From positions 1 to 39,657 of the forward strand of contig VXOI01000051.1 in NCBI GenBank assembly GCA_009840175.1: a DNA stretch of 39,657 nt. The letters are read 5' to 3'. A program made the position numbers and the translations under genes. Below the pieces are notes generated by a model. It made no database searches. It worked only from the letters and a program-made list of their open reading frames with translations, and was not told where the DNA came from. This document shows positions 8,476-16,701 of this stretch, piece by piece; positions within the stretch are counted from its first letter, which is position 1; each line of letters starts with the position of its first letter. This DNA is from Chloroflexota bacterium. Its GTDB lineage: Bacteria; Chloroflexota; Dehalococcoidia; Lucifugimonadales; UBA3495.

Positions 8476-8853
8476 CTAAGCCAACGCCTGGCGGACACGG
8501 AAGACCAAGCGCGATACCGTGGGGCGGCTAAATTGGAAGTCGAAGTCTTCCATGTAGCCGTAGAGGGCACTTTGCTCGTTGCAGTTGTCGTGGAAGTTGG
8601 CCGAAACTGCGAAGGCCGAGCCTATCTGGATGTCGTCGTGTTCCGCCTCCAGCCGGTCGGCAGTCTTCACCAGTGCCTCTATACTGCCGTCGCAATCCCA
8701 GCCGTGATGCTTGGCGCCAGCCTGGATAGCGTAAACGGCGGCCTGCCACAGCTTTTCCGACGCCCCGATGCGGTCGCCGGCGGCGTACCGGCGGTCGGCG
8801 GCGTCCAGCAACTCCCGGGCCGCAGCTAAGTGTTCGCGGGCTTGCATCGTCAT
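8476..8853 (-). CDS. PaREP1/HEPN-like small helical protein
   Basis: A 125-residue mostly helical protein. The N-terminal repeat-like helices AREHLAAARELLDAADRRYAAGD and IGASEKLWQAAVYAIQAGAKHHGW match the pattern of PaREP1/HEPN-like proteins, small helical bundles that often act alone or near nucleotidyltransferases. No clear HEPN R-x4-6-H RNase motif was seen and there is no MNT partner beside it, so no toxin role is claimed. GGAGG six bases before ATG 8853 supports the start. Confidence 0.6.
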   Translation of the reverse strand: MTMQAREHLAAARELLDAADRRYAAGDRIGASEKLWQAAVYAIQAGAKHHGWDCDGSIEALVKTADRLEAEHDDIQIGSAFAVSANFHDNCNEQSALYGYMEDFDFQFSRPTVSRLVFRVRQALA

Positions 8854-8927
8854 AGCGGGCCTCCGTCACGGTGGGGGATATGGCAGCCTTGATGACCGCG
8901 TCCTTTCATTTCGGCTAATTTGTCGTT

Positions 8928-10664
8928 TCACGTCTGGCGGTAGCGGTTGACGATGGGGAGGCGGCGGTCGCGGCCGAAGGCGCGGGGGGTGATTTTCACG
9001 CCCGGCGGGGCTTGGCGGCGCTTGTATTCGTTGCGGTCAACGGCGGTAATGACCTGTCGCACCACTGCCGGGTCGTGCCCCTGCGCCACCATCTCGGCGA
9101 AGCTGCAATCGTCCTCGACGTAGGCTTGTATAACCGGGTCGAGGATGTCGTAGGGGGGCAGGCTATCCTCGTCCAACTGCCCCTCGCGCAGCTCGGCGCT
9201 GGGAGGCTTGTCTATGATGGCCTGGGGGATAACCGGGGCGTTGGCGTTGCGCCAGTGGCTCAGGGCGTAGACCGTCATCTTGTGTACGTCTTTCAGCACG
9301 GCGAACCCCCCGGCCATGTCGCCGTAGAGGGTGGCGTAACCCATCGCCATTTCCGACTTGTTGCCGGTGGTCAGCACAATCCAGCCGAACTTGTTGGATA
9401 CGGTCATCAACACGTTGCCCCGGATGCGGGCCTGCACGTTCTCCTCGGCTACGTTGGGCGTGGTGTCAGCGAATCGCTGTTCCAGCATATCGGCAAATGC
9501 GGTGTGGGCAGGTTCGATGGGTATTTCCCAGAACTCGATGCCCAGGTTGCGCGCCAGTTCCGCCGAGTCCTCGACGCTCCCCTGCGACGAGTACCTGGAC
9601 GGCATGGTGATGCCCAGCACGTTTTCTGGCCCCAACGCATCGGCAGCGATGACGGCGGTCAGGGCCGAGTCTATCCCGCCGGACAGCCCGACAATGGCCT
9701 TGCTGAACCCGGTCTTGTGCAGGTAGTCGCGGGTGCCCAGCACTAGGGCATGGTAAATTTCCTCGATTTCGTCCAACTCGCCGCTGTTGGATGAGCAACA
9801 CAGTGGAGGACGCTCCGCATCAGGTTGGTGGCCTGAAACGTAAACCGACTTTGGAAAACCCACAGCGGCCAGGGCATCTTCATAATCACCGTCGGAGTGG
9901 ACGGGTGGAAGCGGAGGCACGGAGTCAACGTCTATGTCGGCTAGAATCATCGCCTCGCGGAAGGCCGGACCGCGAGCTACAACCTTGCCGCAGGGGTCGC
10001 AGATCATGCTGTTGCCGTCGAAGACCAGTTCGTCCTGACCTCCCACTATATTGAGGTATGCGACGAACAGGCCGTGGCCGACGGCACGACTGCCCACGAT
10101 GCTGTCGCGGCGGTAGGAGCTCTTGCCCGCGTGAAAGGGAGAGCCGTTGATGCTGACAATCAACTCCGCTCCCGCCTGCCGCTGCACCGCAGACGGGCCG
10201 ACTTCGTACCAGATGTCCTCGCAGACGTTGACGCCGACGCGGACGCCGCCGATTTCGTAGACCTGGCAGACCCGGCCCTTGGTGAAGTAGCGTTCCTCGT
10301 CGAACACGCCGTAGTTGGGCAGAATAATTTTGTCGTAGGTGTCTATCAGTTCCCCGTCGTACCCGATGGCGGCGGAGTTGGCTATGCCTGACTCTCGGGA
10401 TTGGACGTAGCCCAGCACTACGGCGATGCCGCGAGACTCGGCAACCACCTGCTCCATGGCGGCGACGTTGGCGTCTATAAAGGACTTCTTGAAGAGCAGG
10501 TCTTCCGGGGGGTAGCCGGTGGTGGCGAGTTCGGGGAAGGCCACCAGGTCGGCCCCTGACTCCCGGGCCAAGTGCAGGTATTCCACCATCCGGGCGGTGT
10601 TGCCGGGGAGGTCTCCGACTGTGAGGTTGAGCTGCGCCAGCGCCAAACGGAACGTGCGGGCCAT
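8928..10664 (-). CDS. nadE: Glutamine-dependent NAD+ synthetase
   Basis: The last step of NAD+ biosynthesis: amidation of deamido-NAD+ using glutamine and ATP. This 578-residue protein has the two-domain architecture of the glutamine-using form. An N-terminal nitrilase-like amidase contains Glu in FPELATTGYPPEDLL, Lys in KIILPNYGVFDEERYF and the nucleophile Cys in GVNVCEDIWYE. A C-terminal synthetase contains the PP-loop SGGIDSALTA and the segment LTTGNKSEMAMGYATLYGDMAGG. The frame extends to 10739, but the ATG at 10664 (MARTFRLALAQLN) matches the family's N-terminus. The ribosome-binding site is weak. It is divergent from an MFS gene. Confidence 0.94.
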   Translation of the reverse strand: MARTFRLALAQLNLTVGDLPGNTARMVEYLHLARESGADLVAFPELATTGYPPEDLLFKKSFIDANVAAMEQVVAESRGIAVVLGYVQSRESGIANSAAIGYDGELIDTYDKIILPNYGVFDEERYFTKGRVCQVYEIGGVRVGVNVCEDIWYEVGPSAVQRQAGAELIVSINGSPFHAGKSSYRRDSIVGSRAVGHGLFVAYLNIVGGQDELVFDGNSMICDPCGKVVARGPAFREAMILADIDVDSVPPLPPVHSDGDYEDALAAVGFPKSVYVSGHQPDAERPPLCCSSNSGELDEIEEIYHALVLGTRDYLHKTGFSKAIVGLSGGIDSALTAVIAADALGPENVLGITMPSRYSSQGSVEDSAELARNLGIEFWEIPIEPAHTAFADMLEQRFADTTPNVAEENVQARIRGNVLMTVSNKFGWIVLTTGNKSEMAMGYATLYGDMAGGFAVLKDVHKMTVYALSHWRNANAPVIPQAIIDKPPSAELREGQLDEDSLPPYDILDPVIQAYVEDDCSFAEMVAQGHDPAVVRQVITAVDRNEYKRRQAPPGVKITPRAFGRDRRLPIVNRYRQT

Positions 10665-10800
10665 TTCTACGCCTGATGTGCTTTTGGCGTAAGTATAACA
10701 CTCACCATTAGCCGTCTGGATTCCTGCGGCTGCTGGCAATGACGGGCAGGTGGCAGTGTTAAACTACGCCGAACTCGATTCGAGGGGCCGGCGGGAGAAT

Positions 10801-12120
10801 ATGCTCAGCCGAGCGGGGGTGCGCACACGACTGGCGGGAAGGCTGCCCGTGTATTACGGGTGGGTCATCTTTGCCCTCGCCAACCTGCCCAGCTTCGGGG
10901 CCAGGCCGGTGGCGTCGGTAGCGGTGCTGTCGGTGTTCGTGATCCCGATGACCGAGCAATTCGGGTGGTCAAGGGGCCTGTTTTCCGGTGCGGTGAGCCT
11001 GGGCGCGGTCTGCGGGCTGCTGATGTCGCCCTTCGCCGGGCGGCTGATTGACCGCTATGGCTCCGGGGTCATCCTCGCCGGTTGCTCGGCCATCGTGGGG
11101 GCCTGCGCCCTGGGGATGTCGGCGGTAACGCAGGCATGGTCGTTCTATGCCATATACGTGCCGGGAAGGGCTGTCTTTTCCAGCCCATTGGAACTTGGCA
11201 CCACTACCGCAATAAGCAACTGGTTCATTCGCCGCCGCCCGATGGCCCTGGCCTGGTTCGGCGCAGTGCAGGGTGTCGGGCTGGGCTTGCTGCCTCTGGC
11301 GGCGGCCATGCTGATAGACGGCTTCGGCTGGCAGTCCGCATGGCTGGCTCTTGGAGTGTTCACCATTGCCACGGGTGTACTCCCGCCGCTACTGCTAATG
11401 GCACGCAGGCCAGAGGACATGGGGATCGCTCCTGATGAGCAGGTGAACGATCAGAATGTCCCCACCGCGTCACAGCCCCATAGGGAAAGTCAGGCGAGGG
11501 CATGGCGCGACGTGGACTACACGGTGCGCGAAGCGCTGCGAACGCCGGCATTCTGGATACTGGCTTCCTTCTCCATGGTGGGCTTCATGGCTCAGGCCGG
11601 GGTCAGCCTGCACCAGACGGCGCACTATGTTGACGCTGGCGTTTCCCATGGGCAGGCCGCTCTGGTAGCCACTGCCTTTGCCTTGGGGCAGATTCCCGGC
11701 GGCATGGTCTGGTCATTGGCAGGGCGGCGGCTGCCCGTGCGGGTGACGCTGGCGATTTCGGCGGTGTGGCTGGCCGGGGGCGTGTTCGGCATCGGGTTCA
11801 CCCACCAGCTCACTTGGGGCATAGTCTTCGGATTCCTGTTCGGCGCGGGCGTCGGCGGACTCCACACCCTGCTCCGGCTGGCGTGGGCCGACTACTATGG
11901 GAGGGTCCATCTGGGCGCCATTCGCGGACTCACATTACCCGCGCAGATCGGCGGCCAAGCCATCGGGCCGGTAGTCTCCGGCTTCATGTTCGATACCAGC
12001 GGCGGCTACCTTGTGCCTTTCGTCATCTTCGGATCGGCCGTGGCCCTGTCCGCGCTGCTGGTGCTGGCTGCCGTGCCGCCCAGGCGAGCTGCGGCGGCAA
12101 TGATTTCACCCTCACCCTAA
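10801..12120 (+). CDS. MFS transporter (monocarboxylate/OFA-like)
   Basis: A 439-residue, about 12-helix major facilitator protein. The opening LPVYYGWVIFALANL and the motif SPFAGRLIDRYGSGVILAG resemble the MCT/OFA group that moves small organic acids. The substrate is not determinable. I chose ATG 10801, which has GGGAG five bases upstream, over the GTG at 10750. The last codons (ISPSP then TAA) are read from a dispersed C-rich repeat (CCCTCACCCTAACCC), so the repeat provides the stop codon. Confidence 0.88.
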   Translation: MLSRAGVRTRLAGRLPVYYGWVIFALANLPSFGARPVASVAVLSVFVIPMTEQFGWSRGLFSGAVSLGAVCGLLMSPFAGRLIDRYGSGVILAGCSAIVGACALGMSAVTQAWSFYAIYVPGRAVFSSPLELGTTTAISNWFIRRRPMALAWFGAVQGVGLGLLPLAAAMLIDGFGWQSAWLALGVFTIATGVLPPLLLMARRPEDMGIAPDEQVNDQNVPTASQPHRESQARAWRDVDYTVREALRTPAFWILASFSMVGFMAQAGVSLHQTAHYVDAGVSHGQAALVATAFALGQIPGGMVWSLAGRRLPVRVTLAISAVWLAGGVFGIGFTHQLTWGIVFGFLFGAGVGGLHTLLRLAWADYYGRVHLGAIRGLTLPAQIGGQAIGPVVSGFMFDTSGGYLVPFVIFGSAVALSALLVLAAVPPRRAAAAMISPSP

Positions 12121-12135
12121 CCCTCCCCCTCAAGA
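12108..12135. repeat. CCCTCACCCTAACCC-type repeat at the MFS stop codon
   Basis: A C-rich motif shared with 14519-14556, 24689-24722, 26455-26511 and 30498-30535. Here it overlaps the end of the MFS gene and supplies the TAA at 12118-12120. There is no complete hairpin in this copy. Confidence 0.65.
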
Positions 12136-12167
12136 TGGAAGGATTCAGGGTCTCGAGGGAGAGGAAC

Positions 12168-12839
12168 TTACTCTTCCTGCGGGGGCGGGCGGAAGGTGGG
12201 AGTGGTTGAGCCGGGAGCGGACTTGCGGCTGTGGACGGCGAAGAGGGGATCGCCGGGTGGGCTGTCCTGCGGGTTGGCGAAGACTCCCTGGATGTCCTCG
12301 AAGTTGCCGGCGGCCTCCATGTAGGTTCCCACCAGGTCAACGCGGCCCCGGTCGGAGGATGCCCGCCAGATATACACTGCCTTGGTGGGAAACATCCGGT
12401 TGGAGAAGCTGACGATGAAAATCCCGCCGGGCTTGAGGATACGGTTGACCTCGCCGAAAGTGTCCACCGGATGGGTCAGGTACTGGACTGATACCGTAAT
12501 GGCAACAGCGTCGAAGGTGTCGTCCGCAAAGGGCAATTCCGCGGCCTGGTTGACGTCATGGACCACCACTTCATCGAGGTCCGGGTTGTCCTCCATTTCC
12601 TCGCGGTTCAGCCCCAACCCTACCAAACGTGCCTTGGGGTGCCCGGAAGGCCAGTGGGAGCGCCAACTGCTCATCAGGTCCAGCACCTCGGAATCGGGCG
12701 GCACCAGTTCGCGGAACAGGCGTCCCACGGCGGCGATAGCTCCATCGTCAATGTGCACCACCTTGCGGGCTTGCAGGTAGAAGATGCGGTCGTCCTCTTC
12801 ATCCACCCGCTCGAAATGCTGAGGGGAAAACTGGGTCAT
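12168..12839 (-). CDS. Class I SAM-dependent methyltransferase
   Basis: A 223-residue methyltransferase of the type-11-like fold. Motifs include VLDLMSSWRSHWP (position of motif I), LVGLGLNREEM, LPFADDTFDAVAITVSVQYLTHP (post-I and motif II) and EVNRILKPGGIFIVSFSNRMF (motif III). Motif I is unusual: D-L-M-S-S-W replaces the Gly-rich loop. This variant occurs in a distinct subgroup, and whether it binds SAM normally is uncertain. AGGAGG eight bases before ATG 12839 fixes the start, so an upstream extension to 12932 is discarded. The substrate is unknown. Confidence 0.85.
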   Translation of the reverse strand: MTQFSPQHFERVDEEDDRIFYLQARKVVHIDDGAIAAVGRLFRELVPPDSEVLDLMSSWRSHWPSGHPKARLVGLGLNREEMEDNPDLDEVVVHDVNQAAELPFADDTFDAVAITVSVQYLTHPVDTFGEVNRILKPGGIFIVSFSNRMFPTKAVYIWRASSDRGRVDLVGTYMEAAGNFEDIQGVFANPQDSPPGDPLFAVHSRKSAPGSTTPTFRPPPQEE

Positions 12840-13283
12840 TGCCGCTTCCTCCTGCGGGACTGGTTGTGTTCGCGTCAACCCGGCATGGGCAAGGCGGATT
12901 TTACCACGGCAGACGGCGCGGCATTTCCACAAGAGGGCTAGCAGGCTAACAGCTTTGTATTGATTGGTCTTTTTCCCTTCGCCCTGAGCCTGTCGAAGGC
13001 TGTCCGTTCATGGTTCTACAAGCTCATCACGAACGGACTGTGGGGCTGCTCACCACTGCAATCATTTTGAACCAGTAGGCCAACTGCCCATCTCCAGTAC
13101 GGTACGGGTGGATGGGTCTCCCCCGGGGCTAAGGCATAAGTATGACGCTACAACTTCCGCAAAAGCAGGAATCCAGATTCAACCCTGGTGGGGCGCCCGT
13201 CGGCACGGGACCGACGGCACCTTCCCAGCCATTTCGTGCCCGCCCCTTTCGTGCGATTGCCCTGGGATTGCCACCGGCCCCGG
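12840..13283. other. Gene-free stretch with degraded dispersed repeats
   Basis: No supported gene. At 12979-12999 it holds a CCTGAGCCTGTCGAAGG-type repeat, followed by an inverted repeat GTCCGTTC (13002-13009) / GAACGGAC (13031-13038). A degraded repeat fragment occurs near 13155-13175. This looks like accumulated repeat debris between two minus-strand genes. Confidence 0.6.
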
Positions 13284-14249
13284 CTATTCCGGGGTTACCA
13301 GGGACTCGGCCTCCTGTCCCGACAGCACGCGGAGGATATTGCCGTAGGCGAAGTGCGCTGCGCGCAGGGCGGTCTCCTGGCTCTGACCGGCCATGTGCGG
13401 GGTGATGATCACGTTGTCCAGTTCAAACAGCGGATTGTCGGCGGGCGTGGGCTCCACCTCCAGCACGTCCAGTCCCGCGCCAGCAATCTTCCCCTCGGTC
13501 AAGGCGCGATACAGTGCTGCCTCGTCCACCACTGGTCCGCGGCAGAGGTTGATCAGGAAGGCCGTCTCCTTCATCATGTCAAATTCCCGGTCCGACATCA
13601 TGCCCCGGGTTCGCCTGGTGAGGGGAACATGGAGACTGACGATGTCGGAGGTCTCCAGCAATTCGTCGAAGGGCACAGGCGACGCCTTGACCTCGCGCTG
13701 AACATCCTCAGGAATATCCTCCACGTCGTAAAAGATGGTCCGGGTATCGAATCCGGTCAGCCTCTTGGCCACCTGCCGGCCTATGCGTCCCAACCCCACT
13801 ATGCCCACCGTTTTGTCGGTAACTTCCGTCAGGTCGGTCTGGTAGAGGTCGCTTCGCCACTCCCGCCGTCGGGTGGTGCTGTCCCATTGGGCCATCAGGT
13901 TCCGCCTGATGCCTATCATCAGCGCAATGGTCTGCTCCGACACCGAAATAGCGTTGGCGCCGCCATTGTTGGCCACGGGAATGCCCATTTCAAGGATGGC
14001 CTCCAGATCCAGCCGGTCGTAGCCTGCACTCAGGGTCTGGACCAGCTTTACCCGGGGGCACTCCCTTAGCAAGTTGGCGCTAACGTCGCTGGTGATCAGG
14101 GCGTCGGCGTCGCGGCAAAGATCTATCTTTTCCGACTCCGGCAGATCGCGGTCCACCACCGTAACCTCGATTTCGTCCGGCGCCTGCTCAAGCATGGTGG
14201 AAGGGCGTGCGCCAACGCCGCTGAAATAGGCGACTTTCCAGGTGGCCAT
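13284..14249 (-). CDS. D-isomer-specific 2-hydroxyacid dehydrogenase
   Basis: A 321-residue NAD(P)-dependent dehydrogenase of the phosphoglycerate/glycerate dehydrogenase family. The Rossmann motif is VGIVGLGRIGRQVA. The catalytic triad is visible as Arg in FLINLCRGPVVDE, Glu in LDVLEVEPTPADNPL and His in VIITPHMAGQS. There is no C-terminal ACT domain, so it is closer to glyoxylate/hydroxypyruvate reductase-type enzymes than to long SerA. The start is firm: AAGGAGG lies seven bases before ATG 14249. It stands alone, with 542 gene-free bases upstream. Confidence 0.92.
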   Translation of the reverse strand: MATWKVAYFSGVGARPSTMLEQAPDEIEVTVVDRDLPESEKIDLCRDADALITSDVSANLLRECPRVKLVQTLSAGYDRLDLEAILEMGIPVANNGGANAISVSEQTIALMIGIRRNLMAQWDSTTRRREWRSDLYQTDLTEVTDKTVGIVGLGRIGRQVAKRLTGFDTRTIFYDVEDIPEDVQREVKASPVPFDELLETSDIVSLHVPLTRRTRGMMSDREFDMMKETAFLINLCRGPVVDEAALYRALTEGKIAGAGLDVLEVEPTPADNPLFELDNVIITPHMAGQSQETALRAAHFAYGNILRVLSGQEAESLVTPE

Positions 14250-14312
14250 CTGATTTCCTCCTTAATGTACGGCCCGGAATCCTGGGCCTTTGGCTCACTG
14301 CTATATTCGCGG

Positions 14313-14413
14313 CCATTGCTGCAAGGGTACTGCAGCAAGAGTAAGGGTATTGCGACAAGAGTATAACAACAGCGGTATTGCGGCAAAGGTTCGGGTAACG
14401 CAGCAAGAGTAGT
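14313..14413. repeat. Degenerate ~20-bp tandem repeat
   Basis: About five units related to TATTGCGGCAAGAGTAAGGG occur in a row, three of them spaced 20 bases and one about 28. Sequence divergence between units is high. There are no unique spacers of constant size, so it is not a CRISPR. It lies upstream of the hydroxyacid dehydrogenase start. Confidence 0.7.
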
Positions 14414-14519
14414 GAACTCCCCGCCGCCGTCGAATCCGGCCCCAGCGCCAGATTTGAGGTTCGCCCTTCGCGGGAATTGCCATGTCCTTGAACAGACCAC
14501 ATAAGGAATTGAAAGCTAT

Positions 14520-14556
14520 CCCTCTCCCTCCGGGAGAGGGTTGGGGTGAGGGTGTC
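14520..14556. repeat. CCCTCTCCC/GGGAGAGGG hairpin repeat
   Basis: Perfect 9-bp arms CCCTCTCCC (14520-14528) and GGGAGAGGG (14532-14540) with a 3-base loop, followed by TTGGGGTGAGGG. The same family occurs at 24689-24722, 26455-26511 and 30498-30535. Confidence 0.8.
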
Positions 14557-14791
14557 CTCTCAAACTTCGTAACTCCTATCCCGATTTTCATAGTGAATAT
14601 GGTTGGTGGGCATCACCCTATGTTGGTAGCAGTTCAACAACTCTGGATGGATGCGGAACGTGCTTCCGACAAAGCCATTAATCCAATAGCGATGACCTAC
14701 TAGGCAAAGGCGAAAATTCCGCTAAAATCTTCTTTTCGATATAGCCCGGCACAGTCCTTGGGAGGATGACTCGAATATCGGGGGTGCGGTT

Positions 14792-15898
14792 ATGGTTCAG
14801 CAGCAGGATGTACGCCAAGGGCACCCGTATTTCATGTATGACGCCATCATGCGCCAGCCAGAAGCCATGGAGGAGATGCTGACAAAGCACGCGACCAGCG
14901 TTCAGCCGGTAGCGGCGGAACTGGCGAGAAAGCGGCGAATATACCTGGTTGGCATCGGCACGTCGTGGCACGCCGGACTGGTGGCCGGGCACTGGTTTCG
15001 GAAGTTCGCCGGGGCCGGGCCGGTTATCGAAGTGCGCCATTCCTTCGAGTTCTGCGCCTATCCTCCGCCACTGAACTCGGACGATGGCGTGATCGTCATC
15101 AGCCACCGGGGCACCAAGACGTACTCTTTCCTGGCACTGGAAATGGCGAAGAGCAGCGGGGCGTATACAGTTGCCATCACGTCCACGGACCCCGGTCCGC
15201 GCATCGCCGTGGCCGACACACAACTGCAAACGGTGCCGCAGGAGCGTTCCGCAGCATTCACCATCAGCTACACCGCCGGCCTGATGGTGATGGGTATGCT
15301 GTCTGCGGCGCTGGGCGGCTGGACCGACGAAAGCGGCGACGTGCCCCAGCTTCGCGCCCGTCTCGACGAGATTCCGGCGGCAGCGCAACAGGTGCTGGCG
15401 CGGCAGGGCGAGATCCAGCGGGCGGCGCGCCGGTTCCAGAGCCGCGACCGCTTCATCTGCGCCGGGTGGGGGCCGAATACGGCATCCGCCTATGAGGTGG
15501 CCCTGAAAATCAAGGAGACCAGTGCCTGCGACAGCGAGGGACTGCAAATCGAGCAACTGCTGCACGGCCCGTTCTGCTCGGTAGACGAGAAATGCCTGAT
15601 GACGCTGGTGGCGCCTCCAGGGCCCGGATACGAGCGGGCGATGAACGTGGCGCGGGCCGCCAACGCCGTGGGCGCGCCGGTATGGGGACTGGTGCAGGAA
15701 GGAGACGCGCTGCTGTCCGACCTGTCCACCGAGCGGTTCGCCATGCCCGAAACATCGGAGTTCTGGAGTCCGCTGGTCTACGTGCTGCCGCTGCAACTGT
15801 TCACCTACTACCTGGCGGTGGCGCGAGGCGCGCACCCCGACCTGTTCCAGCAGAACAACCCCCGGCAGGCCGCTGCCCGCCGACACTATGAACTGTAA
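14792..15898 (+). CDS. Double-SIS-domain sugar isomerase/deaminase-like protein
   Basis: A 368-residue protein with two sugar-isomerase (SIS) domains, like the C-terminal half of glucosamine-6-phosphate synthase and like the AgaS/FrlB group of phosphosugar deaminases and isomerases. SIS1 spans about residues 35-170, with GIGTSWHAGLVAGHWFRK and ISHRGTKTYSFLAL. SIS2 spans about 205-345, with AGWGPNTASAYEVALKIKETS and SEGLQIEQLLHGPF (GlmS-like E-x2-HGP). There is no glutaminase domain, so ammonia transfer from glutamine is not expected. It is followed after 12 bases by a CMD-family gene, which suggests co-transcription. The substrate is unknown. Confidence 0.87.
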   Translation: MVQQQDVRQGHPYFMYDAIMRQPEAMEEMLTKHATSVQPVAAELARKRRIYLVGIGTSWHAGLVAGHWFRKFAGAGPVIEVRHSFEFCAYPPPLNSDDGVIVISHRGTKTYSFLALEMAKSSGAYTVAITSTDPGPRIAVADTQLQTVPQERSAAFTISYTAGLMVMGMLSAALGGWTDESGDVPQLRARLDEIPAAAQQVLARQGEIQRAARRFQSRDRFICAGWGPNTASAYEVALKIKETSACDSEGLQIEQLLHGPFCSVDEKCLMTLVAPPGPGYERAMNVARAANAVGAPVWGLVQEGDALLSDLSTERFAMPETSEFWSPLVYVLPLQLFTYYLAVARGAHPDLFQQNNPRQAAARRHYEL

Positions 15899-15910
15899 AA
15901 GGAGATAAAC

Positions 15911-16285
15911 ATGGCGACAGATGACACTCAGGAAGTCTTGGCCGGAATCGCGGAGAGCCGCGGATACACGCTGGAGATGCACGGCATCATGGCCGCCGCC
16001 GACCCGGCCTGGGTGGAGAAGTACAACGCCTTCATCGAGGCGACGTACACCGGGGAGCGCACACTGGACCGCAAGACGAAAGAACTGCTGCAAGTGGCGG
16101 TGGAGGCCGCCCTGCGCGCCGACGTGGACCAGATCGCCGCCCACATACGTGTCGCTCTCAGGGAGGGCGCAACTCCCACCGAGATTCTCGAGGCCCTGCA
16201 ATGCGTCGCCATGCCCATGGGCGGACTGGCTTTCCGGCGCGGGCTGCAAGCCTGGGCGCAGGAGACGGGGTTCAGCGCCCCCTAG
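15911..16285 (+). CDS. Carboxymuconolactone decarboxylase-like protein without cysteines
   Basis: A 124-residue CMD/AhpD-fold protein. The layout TLDRKTKELLQVAVEAALRADVDQIAAHIRVALREGATPTEILEAL is typical, but the usual CxxC is absent (A-D-V-D-Q-I-A-A-H). There is no cysteine in that region, so it cannot be a peroxidase of the AhpD type. The His is kept. AAAAGGAG before ATG 15911 gives a strong ribosome-binding site, and the gene is probably translated from the same message as the SIS protein. Confidence 0.83.
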   Translation: MATDDTQEVLAGIAESRGYTLEMHGIMAAADPAWVEKYNAFIEATYTGERTLDRKTKELLQVAVEAALRADVDQIAAHIRVALREGATPTEILEALQCVAMPMGGLAFRRGLQAWAQETGFSAP

Positions 16286-16333
16286 CAGCAGGGAGCGCGA
16301 TAGGATCGTCTTTAAGGTTCGCGGATTGGGCCG

Positions 16334-16687
16334 CTATAACAGCATTTCCACGCGATGCAATTCGCCGCGCACCGGATCAACTTGGTAGCCCAGCGTTTCC
16401 AGGGCCGTGACTCCCATGACGGCCGCGTCGTCTTCATCGCCAAAGGCCACCGGGACGACCCCGGTGACGTCTCCATAGGTCATGGCGACACCACCGACTG
16501 ACCGGACTACGGAACCGCCGAATCCCCGGAACCGCTGCTGCCCAACGCGCTGAATTCCTAGCCGCTCCAGAAGTTGGGTAGGAAAAACACTGATGATGGC
16601 GCCGGTGTCCACCATGACGCGGACCATCTCAGCCGGTTCCGGGTCAAAGGGCTTCGCCAGTCCCACGTTTACGTGTATAAAGCCCAT
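16334..16687 (-). CDS. Retropepsin-like (clan AA) aspartic protease-fold protein
   Basis: A 117-residue single-domain aspartyl protease-like protein. The catalytic motif D-T-G appears in VRVMVDTGAIISVFP, followed by QLLERLGI. A second psi-loop-like segment is AAVMGVTALETLGYQVDP (the G-x-T-A-L-E pattern of bacterial retropepsin-like families). Such proteins are expected to act as homodimers, and cellular targets are generally unknown. ATG 16687 has CGGAGG seven bases upstream. The gene begins 14 bases after the FAH-family gene, so the two are likely one operon. Confidence 0.8.
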   Translation of the reverse strand: MGFIHVNVGLAKPFDPEPAEMVRVMVDTGAIISVFPTQLLERLGIQRVGQQRFRGFGGSVVRSVGGVAMTYGDVTGVVPVAFGDEDDAAVMGVTALETLGYQVDPVRGELHRVEMLL

Positions 16688-16701
16688 GACATTGCCTCCG
16701 G

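Larger units (their letters stand above)
14250..14791. other. Intergenic region with tandem repeats and hairpin repeat
   Basis: No gene is supported here. It contains a degenerate tandem repeat (14313-14413), a degraded repeat near 14455-14480 and a CCCTCTCCC/GGGAGAGGG hairpin (14520-14540). It lies between the divergently transcribed dehydrogenase and SIS genes, so both promoters must lie inside it. No clear -35/-10 pair was identified. Confidence 0.6.

Noticed and set aside
14313-14413. CRISPR array
   Set aside because: Units are degenerate, spacing is irregular, and there are no unique spacers or cas genes.
15911-16285. CMD proteins as selenoproteins or AhpD peroxidases
   Set aside because: No in-frame TGA at the redox positions. 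One has a single Cys and the other has none.
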